Assembly: GCA_009599575.1 (NCBI GenBank)
Contig: VWND01000073.1
Coordinates: 992,001-1,056,000 of the forward strand
Reading direction: 5' to 3'
Length of the DNA stretch: 64,000 nucleotides
Origin: Blumeriella jaapii
Lineage: Eukaryota > Ascomycota > Leotiomycetes > Helotiales > Drepanopezizaceae
Shown piece after piece: positions 35,201-47,039 of this stretch. The number at the start of each line of letters is the position of its first letter. The stretch's first letter is position 1. The notes beneath the pieces are model-generated. The model was not told where the DNA came from and searched no databases. It saw only the letters and a list, made by a program, of their open reading frames with translations. The position numbers and the translations under genes were made by a program.

Positions 35201-35530
35201 ATCGATTATTTTTACGATTTTAATACAAAAATTTTCAGCGCTTTTTACAAAGCGTAAAACCACGTTTAAAAACTAAAATTTATTATTTACGAAAAAAAAT
35301 CGTAAAAAGCATTCGTCGCGGCGACGCTTAATAATATTATTAACAAAAAAGCTATCAAAACGTTCGTAAATCTAAACGATATTTCAATTAATATTTTATC
35401 GAACCATTTTTTAAAAAAGTAAAATAAACAAAATAATTCAAACGATAAGCGAAACGCTATTTTTTCGCAGAAGCCAATAACAAAAAAACTAAAAACGGAT
35501 TAAAAAACCGAAAAAATATAAAACTAAAAA
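32250..35530 (+). pseudogene. Family A ORF3, unknown protein (A3 copy)
   Basis: The best copy for reading the frame. From about 32250 to 35530 one frame runs with breaks almost only at TAA/TAG codons that RIP would make from CAA, CAG or TGG. Landmarks are F-D-Y-E-S-F-V-K-T-K-F near 32500, H-F-A-R-F-F-E-I near 32730, K-R-D-D-F-T-K-S-N-L near 33400, F-N-V-P-I-A-L-G-F near 34545 and A-Q-K-Y-K-N-H-F-E-N-D near 34950. Predicted length is about 1,000-1,090 residues, basic and helix-like. The in-frame palindrome at 33310 reads F-A-S-L-K-K-K-A-P-R-I. No known domain is recognised. The function is unknown. Confidence 0.55.
33310..33342 (+). repeat. 33-bp palindromic motif in A3 ORF3
   Basis: Arms are ATTCGCGTCGCT and AGCACCGCGAAT, loop of nine A. 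Counterpart of 7587-7619 and 50757-50789. Confidence 0.9.
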
Positions 35531-35649
35531 ATTCGGTTTTTAATTAATTAATTTTTAAATTATATAAAATAAATTAAATTATATTTATTAAAATTATATT
35601 TTTTTTTGGTCGTAATTAAAAACGATTATATATATTATTTAAAACAAAA

Positions 35650-35917
35650 TATAAAACGGTAATATTTTATATTAATAAAAATTAATAGTTTTAGCTATAA
35701 TCGAAGCATAAACCCTTCCGAAACTTTTTGCCACTAACTATTTTTAACAAATTTAAAAGCAAAGCTCTTTTTTAAATAATATTATAAGCACGCATTCCAT
35801 ATTTATACCTTTATTTATTTTTCTTTTTCTTTCTTCAGTTTCTTCTAGGAATTTCTTAGACTATCTTACCCACCGATATATGGCCGTATCAGTCTGGTTT
35901 TCCTACCTACTTTTACA
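35650..35917 (+). repeat. A3 3' LTR
   Basis: In reverse complement it matches TGTAAAAGTA...CCGTTTTACA. The outer right end (CTGGTTTTCCTACCTACTTT) is nearly unmutated, the inner left end is RIP-mutated. Confidence 0.9.
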
Positions 35918-37030
35918 GTACGAGCTTCGTTTGCGTTTAGCTTGTGTAAAAAATTAAAAAAAGGAAAAGTATCGAACTTTTAATTTCAATTGGTATAGGA
36001 AATATAATCGTATACAATTTTAAAAAATGAAAGGCCATTTAGATTCTCGTAAAAAAAGATTATTTAGGCAAAATTTATTATTAAAAGAAATTCGCTCCAA
36101 TCGTTTTAATAAAAATTCACGAAAGGTCGAAAGCGTTTTTGCAAATATTAATTATAAATTTCGGTCTGACCGTCGGTTTTAAAATAAGCGGCTATCGAAA
36201 GTTTTAATTATATATCGAGTATTTTGTTTAATTCAAACCAAAAGGTAAATTAATACTAAAGGCTACGATCGTTAATAATACTTTTTAAAAGGCTAAAATA
36301 CTTGTATACGTGAAATATATATAATTTAACGAAGCTTCGAACGTCGATATTTTTATAATAAAAAATCGAAATAACTTGCTTAAAAAAGCGATTTATTATT
36401 ACGAATACGTTATCGTAACCGTATTTGTTTTTATTAAAGCTGCAAAAGTCTATTATAACGTATTTTTAAAAATGGTTAAAAACAAAAAAAAGATTAAAAA
36501 AAGCCGGGGCGCTTATTTTTTAAAATAAAACTTTTTCGATAAGCGTGGCAATTGCGATAATATTGTTTTACGAAAGCTGTTATATTTCGTTAATAATATT
36601 GGTCCGAAAACAATTGCGTAGTTTTACGAGCGCTGAAATAAACGGTGGAAATCTGGTCGTGTATTTTTCGTATAAAAGTCAAACGAAAATAATCGACGTC
36701 TGATATTATTAAGCGATCGTAATATAACAGTAAATCGCGTTTAAATATATACGAAATATTATTAGCGTCGTTTTTTTTCGTAGCGTTTTATACAGCTTTT
36801 TTTCGGAATATTATCAGGCTGCTAGCTATGCGATTAACGTAGAAAAGCTGGTTAACGACACGGAATGCGAAAAAAAAATCAGCTATTTCAACGATAAAAA
36901 CAGCTGTTTCGAAGGCCGTAAAAAGTCGAAGTTTTTTAATCAAAAGGCGATAATCGATTTGATTTGTTCGGAAAAAAGTTTGCAGACGCTAAATGCGTTT
37001 AAAAAAGTTTTGGCGGTCGAATTCGCTCGT
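35918..37030 (-). pseudogene. pol: B2 integrase (part)
   Basis: Aligns with B1 19633-20700 and shares the same broken frame. The integrase C-terminus was separated by the A insertion at GTACGTAC and now lies at 59479-59900 on the other strand. Confidence 0.65.
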
Positions 37031-37049
37031 ACGACGTATTAATACGTTA

Positions 37050-38480
37050 GCTAAAAGATTGTATTTATTTGATTTATATATAATAAAAAAGTTGTAATCG
37101 ACGAAAAGCTCGGCCCAGCGTATTTATCGAACGTTTAAAAGTTTAAAAATTATAAAGTATTTTAAGGTTTTGTAATTAATAATTATTTTAATTTAATAAA
37201 CTAAGCCAGCTAATTCAGTACGAAAATTGCTTAGAAATTTTACGATTGCGAGCATTTTTTTATCGTGTACAACGTAATTTAGTTTTGCGAAAGCTACGAT
37301 TTTATTAAAATAAACGATTGAAAGCCAATCGTTATTATAAAATTGCGAAAATATAAAAGCTATTACGCCGTCGAAAGCGTTAATTTTTAATATACAAGAA
37401 AAGTTTTGCCTGTAATATTATAAAACTAATATAATAATAAAGGCTAGTATAAAAAGGTCGAAACTTTTCTGATATTTAAAAAAAAAAAAAAAAAAAAAAA
37501 AACGTTAGCTTTAGTTAAATAAATTAAAAGCTTTGCAATTATATCGTAGTTTCGAATAAAACGTCGGTAAAAGTTACAAAAACCAAAAAAGCTTTATATA
37601 TTTTTTATAATAGTAGAAGGTTTTTAGTAAGCGATTACGGAAACTTTTTTTAAATTTATTTTTAAGCTTTTAGTCGAAATAATAAAACTTAAGTAACGGA
37701 TCCGAATAATATTAAATTCAAACTTTCGAATATCGGCCTATAATTTAGCGTTAGCGAGTTTTTGAAACATTTTGCGAACGTATATAACGTATTTTAAAAG
37801 GTCGGACGAATAAATAAAAATATTATTTAAATATACAATGCAAAAATCGTTTAAATAATCGAAACGTTGTTTATATAACGTTAATAAATTGCGGATTTAT
37901 TAATAAGGCCAAAAGGTAGCATTTTGCATTTATAAGCGCCGTAACGCGTACGAAACGTCGTTAGTTTTTTATTAACGGAGTTTATTCGAATTTTGTAAAA
38001 AGTTTAACGAATATCGAGCTTCGTAAAAATTCGCGTTTTCGAAAAACGAACAAAAGTTTTATCGATAAAAAAAAAAAATAGCGATTTTTACGAGTAACGT
38101 TATTAAAAGTTCGATAATCGATACAAAAACGTAATAAACCGTCGGATTTTTTAGCGAAAAACATTAGAATAACGAAAAAAGCGATAAAAAATTCGATAAA
38201 GCTTTTGTTGAAATTATTTTGCAAATAAGTTTTAATACGTTTGAGTTTTAAAATCGATATTTTGTATAAAAAAATATATTTCAGTTTTTTTTTATTTATA
38301 ATAAGCTCGATTTTGTAATCGTAAAGCCGGTAAAAAGCTAGCTCGTTACTGGCGGCTTTAGAAAATACGTGTTCGAGGTTTTTGTACTTCGAGGAAAAAG
38401 ATTCGAAAAAAGGTTTATTCGAAATTAGCTTTGTTAAGCTGATTGAAAGGGTCGAAATCGATATTTTATTGGTTTTGAAA
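37050..38480 (-). pseudogene. pol: B2 reverse transcriptase and RNase H
   Basis: The 80-codon open part at 37982-38224 reads F-A-K-K-S-D-G-L-L-R-F-C-I-D-Y-R and N-R-Y-F-F, the B-type RT fingers. The palm box at 37822-37833 reads Y-L-N-N. RNase H pieces lie at about 37110-37400. A run of 25 A at 37478-37502 is absent at this length in B1, where interrupted A tracts occur, so the tract is length-variable. Confidence 0.75.
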
Positions 38481-38811
38481 CGTTCGAAAAGATTGTAAAA
38501 TTAGGTTTTAAAAAAAGTGTTATACGTAAGATCGTTTAGTATTTTGTCGATTTCGTATAAAAAGATTGAAAATATTTCAACTGCTTTTTTTTTGAAAATC
38601 AGCTTAAAAGCGTATGCAATAATTTAGCAAATAGAAATTAAATAAACAATAAATTAAAAAACTCGTTTTCGAACTAGTCGTTTAAGAAATTCAGAAAAAA
38701 GTTGCTTATTTAAACTATCGATTATATTAAGCTGAAAGGCTATCGCGGCGAAAGCTTTTCTTCGGTTTTTAGTATAATTGTTTTTCGTAAAACGAAAAAG
38801 CTATTTTAACG

Positions 38812-38842
<31 letters not shown>

Positions 38843-38895
38843 ATAAAAAAAAAATCGGCAGCCTGGAAAAATGGTGTAATTTTTCGTATTATTTT

Positions 38896-38928
38896 ATTAG
38901 CGTCGCTATCGAAATTAACACCGCGAGT
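38896..38928 (+). repeat. 33-bp palindromic motif in family B (B2)
   Basis: Arms are ATTAGCGTCGCT and AACACCGCGAGT, loop ATCGAAATT. It differs from the B1 copy (22627-22659) only by transitions. Confidence 0.85.
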
Positions 38929-39299
38929 AAAATTCGATCTTTTCGCGCTTCGCATAACGTCGTAAATCTGCCACAATTAGTTAAAGTTTTTATTACGTTT
39001 TACAACGTCGTTTTAATAGCGAGATTGAATTTTTCGAAGGTGTAAATAAAAGATTTTAATATAACGAGCGTAAAAAATTATGAAGAAGTAAAACTTCGGC
39101 TAATAAAGCTTGCGTTTATTACAATTTAGTAAAATTTAATATTCGGCCAACCAAGCTTTTTAAAATTATATTATGATTTTCGAAATTAATAATTAAAAAA
39201 AAAGTAAACGATTGTATTCGATTGTTAATAATAAAATTAAAAAGCGTAAAATATATAATTAAATAGCCACGAGCTTTATTATATTTTTTTATAAAAAAA

Positions 39300-40825
39300 A
39301 AGCCGGGAAAAATTAAATCAAAAGTTTAAAAAAAAAAAAAAAAAGATTTAATTAACGCCGAATCGATTAACGCATAATCGTTCGTTTTAAAATCGGCGAA
39401 CGCTTTTATTTTGTACGAAAAGCTATTTTTAATAAGTATAACGGAAATTGTTAATAAATCGCTATTAAAAAGCTTTCGAATATTAAAATAACGCATATCG
39501 CGTAATACGCTTAAAAAAAAGGCTTTGCTTAAATTTAAGCGTTTTTCCGATTAGCGGAAAAGCTTTTAATTTTTTTATATGCGTTTTGAAAATCGTTTGG
39601 AAAAAAGTTTTCGTTTTTACTATTATTATTAAAAAGCGAATTTTCGGCCGATTTAATTTCGTTTATATTTATTAGTTTAAAAAGGCTTTTAAATAGAACC
39701 GAAAGTCGGCCCGTAAAAAATCGTGCAAATTAGCTTTTTTAAATTTTCTGATATAAAATAAAAAACGAGCGTTGTCGTTAATTCGATCGAAAAGAAAAAA
39801 CGCTAAAAAAAGCGTTTTGGCGTAAAAAAAAAAAAAAAAAAAACAAAAAGCTAAAAAAAAGCTTATAAAACATTTAAACGATTTTCGTACGTACGATTTA
39901 ACTCGTAGTACGCTTTGGTTAAAAATTTATTATTTTGATAAATAATAGATTTAATTAAAAAGCGATTCGCGTATAAAATTCGTTTAACCAATTGATTTTA
40001 TTTTTTTTAACGGACGGCGGTAAGCTAATTTTTAAAAATCGTTGTACGCGCTTATTTTAAATGCAGCTTTTTTCGTAAACGCTTTGATTTTTTATCGCGA
40101 AAAGCGTTTTAAAGCTGTTTGTTAATTCGTATTTAAGCGTTCGCTGCGAAAATAGAAAATCGCAGATAAAAGCGCCAGAAATCGTCGTGCGTATTTATTG
40201 CAAGCATTTTAAATTCGTTTTCGGCTTTTTAAATATTTGAAAAATCGGCTAAGAAATCGGCGACCTTTTTTATTAATTTTTCGAAAAGTATAAAATCGGA
40301 ACGGTTTAAAATACGCGAAGTAAAAAACTTTTTTGCTACGCTTTCGGTTTAATCGAATATATAATTTTTGCGAAATCGATCGCTAGCGAAATAATCGTGA
40401 TAAAATTCGAAATTATCGAAAACTTTAATTTTTTAATAGCATGCTTTGTAATTTTTATTATTATTTAATTTAAATTTAAAGTTCGAAACGCGTTTTATGC
40501 GAGCTAATCGAAAATTAGCAAATAAATAGGAATTATAACGTTTAAAAAGCGCGCTAAAGTTTTGGCCGTTAAAAAAAGATTTAAAAAAAATTCGCGAAAA
40601 GCGTAGAAGTTGGTTTGCAGCGTTTATTAGTTGAAATAAAACGTTGCGAAAAGAAGCAGCAGATTCGCGATTGGCAAAAGTACGTTCGATAAATTTTATT
40701 AAACGTTTTAATTAAAAAATCTGTCGTAATCGTATAGTTTTCAAAAATTATCGTTTATACTTTTGCGCTTTTTTTAATTAATTTTGCAAAAGTTTCAACT
40801 GAACGCTTTTAGCGCTAGGCTATAA
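39300..40825 (-). pseudogene. gag: B2 protease and gag remnants
   Basis: Homologous to B1 22990-24560. The protease region is at about 39340-39500 and has lost the clear active site. The gag portion is broken throughout. A2 inserted near the gag start. Confidence 0.55.
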
Positions 40826-41092
40826 TGTAAAAGTAGGTAGGAAAACCAGACTGATACGGCCATATGTCGATGGGTAAAATAGTTTAGGAAATCCCTAGAA
40901 AAGATTGAAAAAAGGAAAAAAAAATAAATAAAGGTATAAATATAAAATGCGTATTTATAATATTATTTAAAAGGAAGCTTTGCTTTTATACCTGTTGAAA
41001 GTAGTTAATAATAAAAGATCTCGAAAAAGTTTATGCCTCGATTATAATTAAAATTATTAATTCTTATTAATACAAAATATCACCGTTTTATA
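40826..41092 (-). repeat. A2 3' LTR
   Basis: 267 bp, TGTAAAAGTAGG to CCGTTTTATA. The outer left end is nearly unmutated, the inner right end mutated. Confidence 0.92.
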
Positions 41093-41149
41093 TTTTATTT
41101 TAAATAATATACGTAATCGTTTTTGATTACAACCAAAAAAAAACATAAT

Positions 41150-41488
41150 TTTAATAAATATAATTTAATTTATTTTATATAATTGAAAAACTAATTAATT
41201 AAAAACCGAATTTTTTAATTTTATACTTTTTCGGTTTTTTAATCCGTTTTTAGCTTTTTTATTATTAGCTTCTGCGAAAAAATAACGTTTCGCTTATCGT
41301 TTAAATTATTTTATTTATTTTGCTTTTTTAAAAAATAGCTCGATAAAATATTAATCGAAGTATCGTTTAAATTTACGAACGTTTTGATAGCTTTTTCGTC
41401 GATAATATTATTAAGCGTCGCCGCGACGAATGCTTTTTACGATTTTTTTTTATAAATAATAAATTTTAGCTTTTAAACGTGATTTTAT
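41150..41488 (-). pseudogene. A2 ORF3, C-terminal piece left of D1
   Basis: Matches A1 5330-5685. It is the basic C-terminal tail of ORF3; the rest continues at 48845. Confidence 0.55.
41484..41488 (+). repeat. Left target-site duplication of D1 (TTTTA)
   Basis: TTTTA before the LTR. The same TTTTA is at 48840-48844, and the uninterrupted A1 sequence reads GTTTTACGC at this place. Confidence 0.9.
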
Positions 41489-41900
41489 ATCAGGAACCAA
41501 TATCACGTATATAAGTCAGGTGATCCGCCAAGACCCTCTGCCTTTTACCAACCCTCGAATAACACTTTCTGCGGATAAGCCGTAAGGGCCGGATAATATT
41601 ATAAAAGCTAAAAATAACATTTAAATAAAACATTTTATAAAAGTAATTGCTAAAAAACCAGTTATTAAAGTTATATTAAAAAGGATTAAAAAAAGGTCGG
41701 AATAAAGGCTAAAAAGCATACTAAATAAGATTCGCCTGGTTTTCTGGGAAATACTTTTTTCGAAGGTTCCATTCCTTTTTTTGTATTTATACACGCTTTT
41801 TATTAAAAATATAAAAAGTAAAAATCAGTTTGATTATCAATCCAATTTTATTTAAGCTTTATTATCTAAACTAATATTTCTTTGCTTTTTAATTTTTATA
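41489..41900 (+). repeat. D1 5' LTR
   Basis: Begins TATCAGGAACCAATATCACG (TGTCAGG before mutation) and ends TTTTTATA. Its outer half keeps CCGCCAAGACCCTCTGCC unmutated; its inner half is RIP-mutated. Confidence 0.9.
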
Positions 41901-43350
41901 TTCTGATTTTTATCCACCGAAACGGCAGTTCGATATTATTAAAACAATCTTTTATTATACTATTATATTTACATCGTTATTATCGATATTATAGCTTTTC
42001 GCATTCGCAGAAAACAAATATTTCCAACTATTTAAAAAAACCTAACACTTTCGATTGCTCAGAAAAACCTCGTATTATCGTTTTTTTTAACGTTATCAGC
42101 TTTATCAAAAGCCGAAAATATCCTATCATCAGAACGCGACGATTCTTCAACTTTTTTTATCGAAAAAATTATTAAAAAAAGCCACGCTTAAAGCGATTCG
42201 GAAAAACTTTCCACCGAAACTCTGATTTATTTAGCTGATAAACGAATCGCCGAATAAAAAAAAAACGATAAACGTAAAAAAATAAAAAAAATACGAATTA
42301 AAATAAAGCAGAAAAAAACTGAAAAAAGAATCTACGAAACAATTAAAAAACTCGAAAAAACCAAAAAACGCCGAAACAAATTCCGAAAAAAAATTAAATA
42401 ATTCCAACGAAAACTTAACGCTTTCGAAAATATCGAAAAAAAAGTTTTTATACTTTTTAATACCGCCCCAACTGAAAAAAAAACAGAAAATAATTTAAGC
42501 CGGCGATTATTATAAAATATCCTTAAAATATTATAATAATAATATTTATTAAAAACGATTTAGCATTTTTTTTAAATATATTATACTTCCTGTAAAAAAC
42601 ATAGCGAATTCGAGCCGAAAAATATTAAAAATAAAAGATTTTTTAATATACCGAAAAAAAAATATTAAAAAAGCTTAATTTTTTATTCGGCGTGCAAAGC
42701 GAAGTTTTCGCCAAAATAAAAAAATAATATTTTATACCGATTAAAAAAAAATTAACGCCTGTATTTTAGCTTTCGACGATAAAATAAAAAAAAAATAAAC
42801 CGGATACGAACGACGTTTTACGAACGTTCGAATTATATAAAACGATTTTTAAAAAATAAATATTAAACTTTTTAATAAATACGGAAAATCGAAAAATCGC
42901 GGCTTCGAATTTATACGATAAAGCAAAGCAAAAAAAACATAAATCAATTAACGATTTTATTATTTATTTAAATAATTTCGAATAGCAATTGCAAATAACA
43001 AACGATGCGATTAAAAAAAAAATACTTTTCGCAAAACTCCGATTTATTTTTCGAAAAAAAATTATTAAACGAAATAATATTACAATTACAAATTCGCACG
43101 AAAAATTAATATCAATCGCTCGTCGTATCGAAAATACTAATAAAATTATCAACGACGAAACGAAAAATAATAAACGACGAAACGAACGCAAAAAAAAAAA
43201 AAAAAAAAAAAAAACTTATATTTACGATCAAAGCTTAAAAGCTAAAACAAATACATACCGTTTTCGATTCGAAAATACGTTACAAAAAAAAAAACGAAAG
43301 CGAAAAAACGACAATTTTAACAAAATCCTTTAAAATCCTCAAATTCCTAA
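41901..43350 (+). pseudogene. gag: D1 gag remnant
   Basis: The N-terminal part is open at 41882-42175 and reads as a Ser/Pro-rich region in which Pro and Ser have drifted to Leu and Phe. A Lys/Glu-rich coiled region follows at about 42250-42440. The 114-codon open segment 42989-43333 is strongly basic and ends in K-K-R-K-R-K. A capsid-like segment lies around 42600-42900 but is heavily interrupted. An A24 run at 43191-43214 encodes Lys. The assignment rests on position between LTR and zinc knuckle. Confidence 0.6.
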
Positions 43351-43369
43351 CGACTTTTCTTATTTTTCG

Positions 43370-43500
43370 AAATGCAATCGCTGCCAAAAAAAAAAGCACC
43401 GCATAATTAATTATTTAAAAATCGAATATTATAAATGCAATAAAAAAAAATATATAATTTTAAACTGCTTCGAAGCTAATAAATTTAAAAATTCGGGAAA
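43370..43500 (+). pseudogene. gag: D1 zinc knuckles
   Basis: Two Cys/His clusters. The first reads C-N-R-C-Q-K-K-K-H-R-I at 43374-43405. The second reads Y-Y-K-C-N-K-K-K-Y-I-I-L-N-C-F at about 43425-43475, with expected Gly-His changed to Lys-Tyr. They fit nucleocapsid knuckles. B2 inserted into D2 at the point corresponding to the second cluster. Confidence 0.65.
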
Positions 43501-43539
43501 AGCTTCCGCTCGATTTTAATTTCGTCGCTGCTAACAAAA

Positions 43540-43930
43540 TCAAGCGAAAAAAAAAAGCAAAAAATAATAATTTTAATCGAAATTAAAAAAGCTAAAAGCG
43601 AAACTCGTACGAAACGAGCTTTTATCGACTGCGGCGCAAAAAAAAACTGCGTAATTCAAAAGTTATTAATTAAATATAAATAAAAACTAATTTAAAAACG
43701 TATTAATTTATCTACGATTAAAAAAAAAAAAGTAATTATTTACGGCACGCATACGCAATTTATTCGCGCCACTAATAATTATAAAACAATTAAAAAAATA
43801 CAAAACGATTTCGTAACTTACGATATAAATATTTTAAAAGTTTTATTTATTCTAAGATTCTTTTAATTACGAAATATCGACCCCGCTATAAGCTTTCGAA
43901 CTAAATCGTAGCGATATTTAATCGAACGCT
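43540..43930 (+). pseudogene. pol: D1 aspartic protease
   Basis: Reads I-L-I-E-I-K-K-A-K and then R-A-F-I-D-C-G-A-K-K-N-C-V-I. The D-C-G-A core sits at the place of D-S/T-G-A; D2 has the same Cys at the Ser/Thr position, so it may be a family trait rather than damage. Strand and order agree with gag and RT. Confidence 0.65.
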
Positions 43931-44149
43931 TACAATTTAATCTCGTTATAATTAAACGTTTTAAAAAAAAATCTAAAAAAAAGCAAGCGTTTTATATCGT
44001 TTTAAAAAAAGCTATTAAAAAACAATATCAATTACTTTTCAAATACGACGACTACGCCGACGTATTCGATAATACCGCCGCGGTTATTCTAGCTTTTCAC
44101 CATTTTATAAAACATCGAATAAATTTCGCGAAAAAAAAAAACTTTTTTT

Positions 44150-44830
44150 AAAAATTAATTTATTTTTTGTCGGAATCTAAATTTACCGAATTGCGCGAAT
44201 ATTTCGATTCGAGCTTAGAAAAAAGCTGAATAAAAAAATCTATTAGCTCTGCTAGCGCACCGGTAATATTTATACCGAAAAAAAACAAAAGTTTACGATT
44301 ATACGTCGATTATAAAAGTCTAAACGCAATTACGGTTAAAAATCGAACTTCCCTACCTTTTATAAGCGAAACTTTAAATCGTTTAAAAAAAGCTAAAATA
44401 TTTATTAAACTAAATCTTATTTAAACGTACCACCGCCTTCGAATAAAAAAAAGAAATAAATAAAAAACTGCGTTTCGTATTCGTTACGAACATTTCGAAT
44501 ACTGCGTATTATTCTTCGGTTTTTCGAACGTACCAGCAACTTTTCAAGCGTATATTAATCAAGCTTTAATCGGTTTAATAAATATTACGTATATAATTTA
44601 CTTCGACGATATTTTAATATTTTTCGAAAATCCCGACGATTATATAAACGCGGTAAAAAAAGTTTTCGAAAAACTTCGTATTAACAAATTTTACGAAAAT
44701 CTGAAAAAATATGCTTTCGATATAAATACGATTGAATTTCTAAGCTTCGTCGTTATTTTTATAAAAATTAAAATAAATCCAAAGAAAATAAATAATATTC
44801 GGAAATAGCTTTTTTTTATTACGTAGCGAA
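44150..44830 (+). pseudogene. pol: D1 reverse transcriptase
   Basis: Clear Gypsy RT: E-L-R-E-Y-F-D-S, A-P-V-I-F-I-P-K-K, L-R-L-Y-V-D-Y-K, F-G-F-S-N-V-P-A-T-F-Q-A-Y-I-N, and an intact catalytic Y-F-D-D-I-L-I-F at about 44599-44622. The C-terminal block K-K-Y-A-F-D-I-N-T-I-E-F-L follows. Stops occur at former Trp codons such as in K-S-stop-I-K-K. D2 (61130-61780) preserves several Trp that D1 lost. Confidence 0.85.
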
Positions 44831-44849
44831 ATATTTAAGTATTTTTAAG

Positions 44850-45440
44850 TTTTATTAACTTTTACAAACGTTTTATTAAAAACTACGCTAAGCTTTGCCG
44901 ACTTATTACAAATCTTTTAAAAAAAATGTAACGAAAAAAAATATCAAGCCCTTTTCGTTTTTTATTCGAAACGAAGCTCGCTTTTTTATTTTTAAAAAAA
45001 AGTTTTGCTAAGCATCGATTCTACGCTATTTCGACTTTCGATTAAAAATCCAAATCGAAACAAACGCTTCGAAATTCGCTATAAACGAAATATTATCTTA
45101 ATTATTCGGAAAAAATACGAAAACACGTTAATATCTTATCGCGTATTATTCGAAAAAGCTTTTTTCTATAAAATAAAAATATAAAATTCACGACGCTAAA
45201 CTAATAATTATAATTCACGTTTTCAAATAATAAAGCCAATATCTACGTAGCGCTTCCGACGTTATTATTATACGTACAAATTATTATAATTTAAAATACT
45301 TTTTTACGAAAAAACGTTTAAACGGACGCCAAGCGAAATAAGCCGACGAGCTAGCTGAATACGATTTTGCAATCGAATATAAAACAAAAATTTTTAATCC
45401 GGCGAATAATTTTTCTCGCCGGCCAAATTTAAAAAAAAAT
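44850..45440 (+). pseudogene. pol: D1 RNase H
   Basis: Starts F-I-N-F-Y-K-R-F-I-K-N-Y-A-K (the RT/RNase H connection) and continues R-F-L-F-E-T-K-L-A-F. Later pieces in shifted frame read Q-T-L/A-S-K-F-A/V-I-x-E. It ends before the integrase near A-D-E-L-A-E-Y-D-F-A-I-E-Y at about 45340-45385. Confidence 0.7.
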
Positions 45441-45589
45441 TTAAAAAAAAATAATAAACAGCTGCCTACGTTATATCGTAAGCTAAAACTAGCTTATTTA
45501 AAAAATTCTAAAGTGTTTTTCGCAATAAAAACACGTCTAAAATCGGAGCATAAATTATTTCGCGCCGATAAATATTCGAAACTTTTATT

Positions 45590-46960
45590 AACGAAATCAA
45601 AAAGTAAAAAGCAAACGGAAAAAAGCTAAATAAAAAGCTTTTTCGCCGGATTGTCTTTTGCTAATATTATTAATTACAAACAATATATATTACGAAACGT
45701 AGCCGTTGTATTGCTACAATCCGAAACGGCTAATAACGAGCTAGCAAAACCGATTTATAAAACTATTTTTAAATTGCAAAAATCTGATTTTTTTATATTA
45801 TAAAAAACGTACGAATCGGCTTCGTAAAACAATCGAGCCGAATCCGAAAAATATTAGCGTATAAATTAAAATAAATTATTACGTTATAAAAAACGTGCGT
45901 ATATTTCGAATAAAAGCGCTATTAAAAGCGAAATATTAAAAATTAATTACGACGATCCGACCGCCGGCTATTAAAACTTTCGGCGAACGCTAAAACTGGT
46001 CGAAAAAAAGTATTTCTGGCCTGATTTACGAAACGACGTAAAACGTTACGTTAATACGTATAAAAAATACTAAAAAAGCAAATTTAAAAAACACCGATTC
46101 TATAGCGAATTAGCCTTTTTTTCGACCTTTACGAAACCTTAAGAAAAAATAACCATAGATTTTATTACGAATTTATTTTTTAGTAAAAAACGAAATCGTA
46201 TTTACGATTCGATATTCGTTATAATAAACCGATATACGAAGCTGTCGAAATATATACCGATACAAAAAACGATTTTAGCCTCAGATTTAGCTAAAATATT
46301 TATACAACACGTTTATAAAAATTTAACTGTTTTAAAAAAATTATTACAAATAAAAAATTAATTTTTATTAATAAATTCTGGTTTTTAATAATATTCTATT
46401 TACAAATACGATATCGATTAAGCACCGCTTTCCATTTTTAAACCGATAACCAAACGAAACGTTAAAATTAAATTTTAAAATTTTATTTTCGCACGTATTA
46501 CGATTATCGACAAAACGATTAAATTACGAAACTTGCTTTAGCCGAATTTACGTATAATAACTCGATACACGCTTTTACGGATTTTATTTTTTTTCGCATA
46601 TTATACGGCTTTTATTCAAAACTTAATAGCAACGTCGAAAGCGACGTCGTAAAAAAAAAAGTACCGTTAGCGGAAAAACGAATTAAAATATTGCAAAAAA
46701 AAAAAAAAGTATTTAATAAAAAGCTAAAAAAAACCAACGCGAACCATAAAAAATTCTACGACGCTAAACATAAAAAAACTAAATTTTAAATAAGCGATAA
46801 AATATTATTATCGATCAAAAACCTTCGACAGCTGCGACTTTTTCGAAAACTTTTAAATAAATATCTAAAGCTTTTTAAAATTAAGCGAATTATACATAAG
46901 CACGGCCAAGCTTACCAATTCGAATTTTCTTTTTAATATCGTATTTACGATACTTTTTAC
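45590..46960 (+). pseudogene. pol: D1 integrase and C-terminal region
   Basis: The zinc-binding part lies near 45950-46080, with Y-F-W-P/L-D-L-R-N-D-V-K-R-Y-V-N-T-Y-K-K-Y. The catalytic core begins E-K-I-T-I-D-F-I-T-N-L at about 46145 and continues V-I-I-N-R-Y-T-K-L-S-K-Y-I-P. The C-terminal part near 46780-46930 reads K-L-N-F-K, N-L-R-Q-L-R-L-F-R-K-L and F-K-I-K/R-R-I-x-x-x-H. A short Y-E-I-K-L-I stretch at 47041 might be a chromodomain start, but this is weak. Confidence 0.7.
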
Positions 46961-47039
46961 GTTTTTTTATTAAAATCTTAACAGAATCGGAACGATACCG
47001 AATCGAAAAATAATATAATAAAATTTTAAAAACTCGAAA

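Larger units (their letters stand above)
28263..35917 (+). mobile_element. Gypsy family A, copy 3 (A3), 5' part beyond LINE
   Basis: Reverse-complement copy of A1 5270-12668 plus an LTR. Coding is on the plus strand: the RT/RNase H, linker, integrase, ORF3 and 3' LTR are in this window. The part 5' of 28263 (gag, protease, 5' LTR) was displaced by the LINE and lies left of the window. The right edge abuts B2 at GTACGAGC. Confidence 0.9.
35918..40825 (-). mobile_element. Gypsy family B copy 2 (B2), middle part
   Basis: Matches B1 from 19633 to about 24560 in the same orientation. It begins GTACGAGCTTCG right after the A3 LTR and ends at GCTATAA before the A2 LTR. It therefore lacks the 3' end, found inverted at 59479-60409, and the 5' LTR with leader, which should be left of the window. 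Confidence 0.9.

Noticed and set aside
43374..43410. D1 segment CGCTGCC-A10-GCACCGC resembles the ORF3 palindrome with an A loop
   Set aside because: The outer arms do not match (no ATTCGCG or CGCGAAT), and the sequence is explained as a zinc knuckle, C-N-R-C-Q-K-K-K-H.
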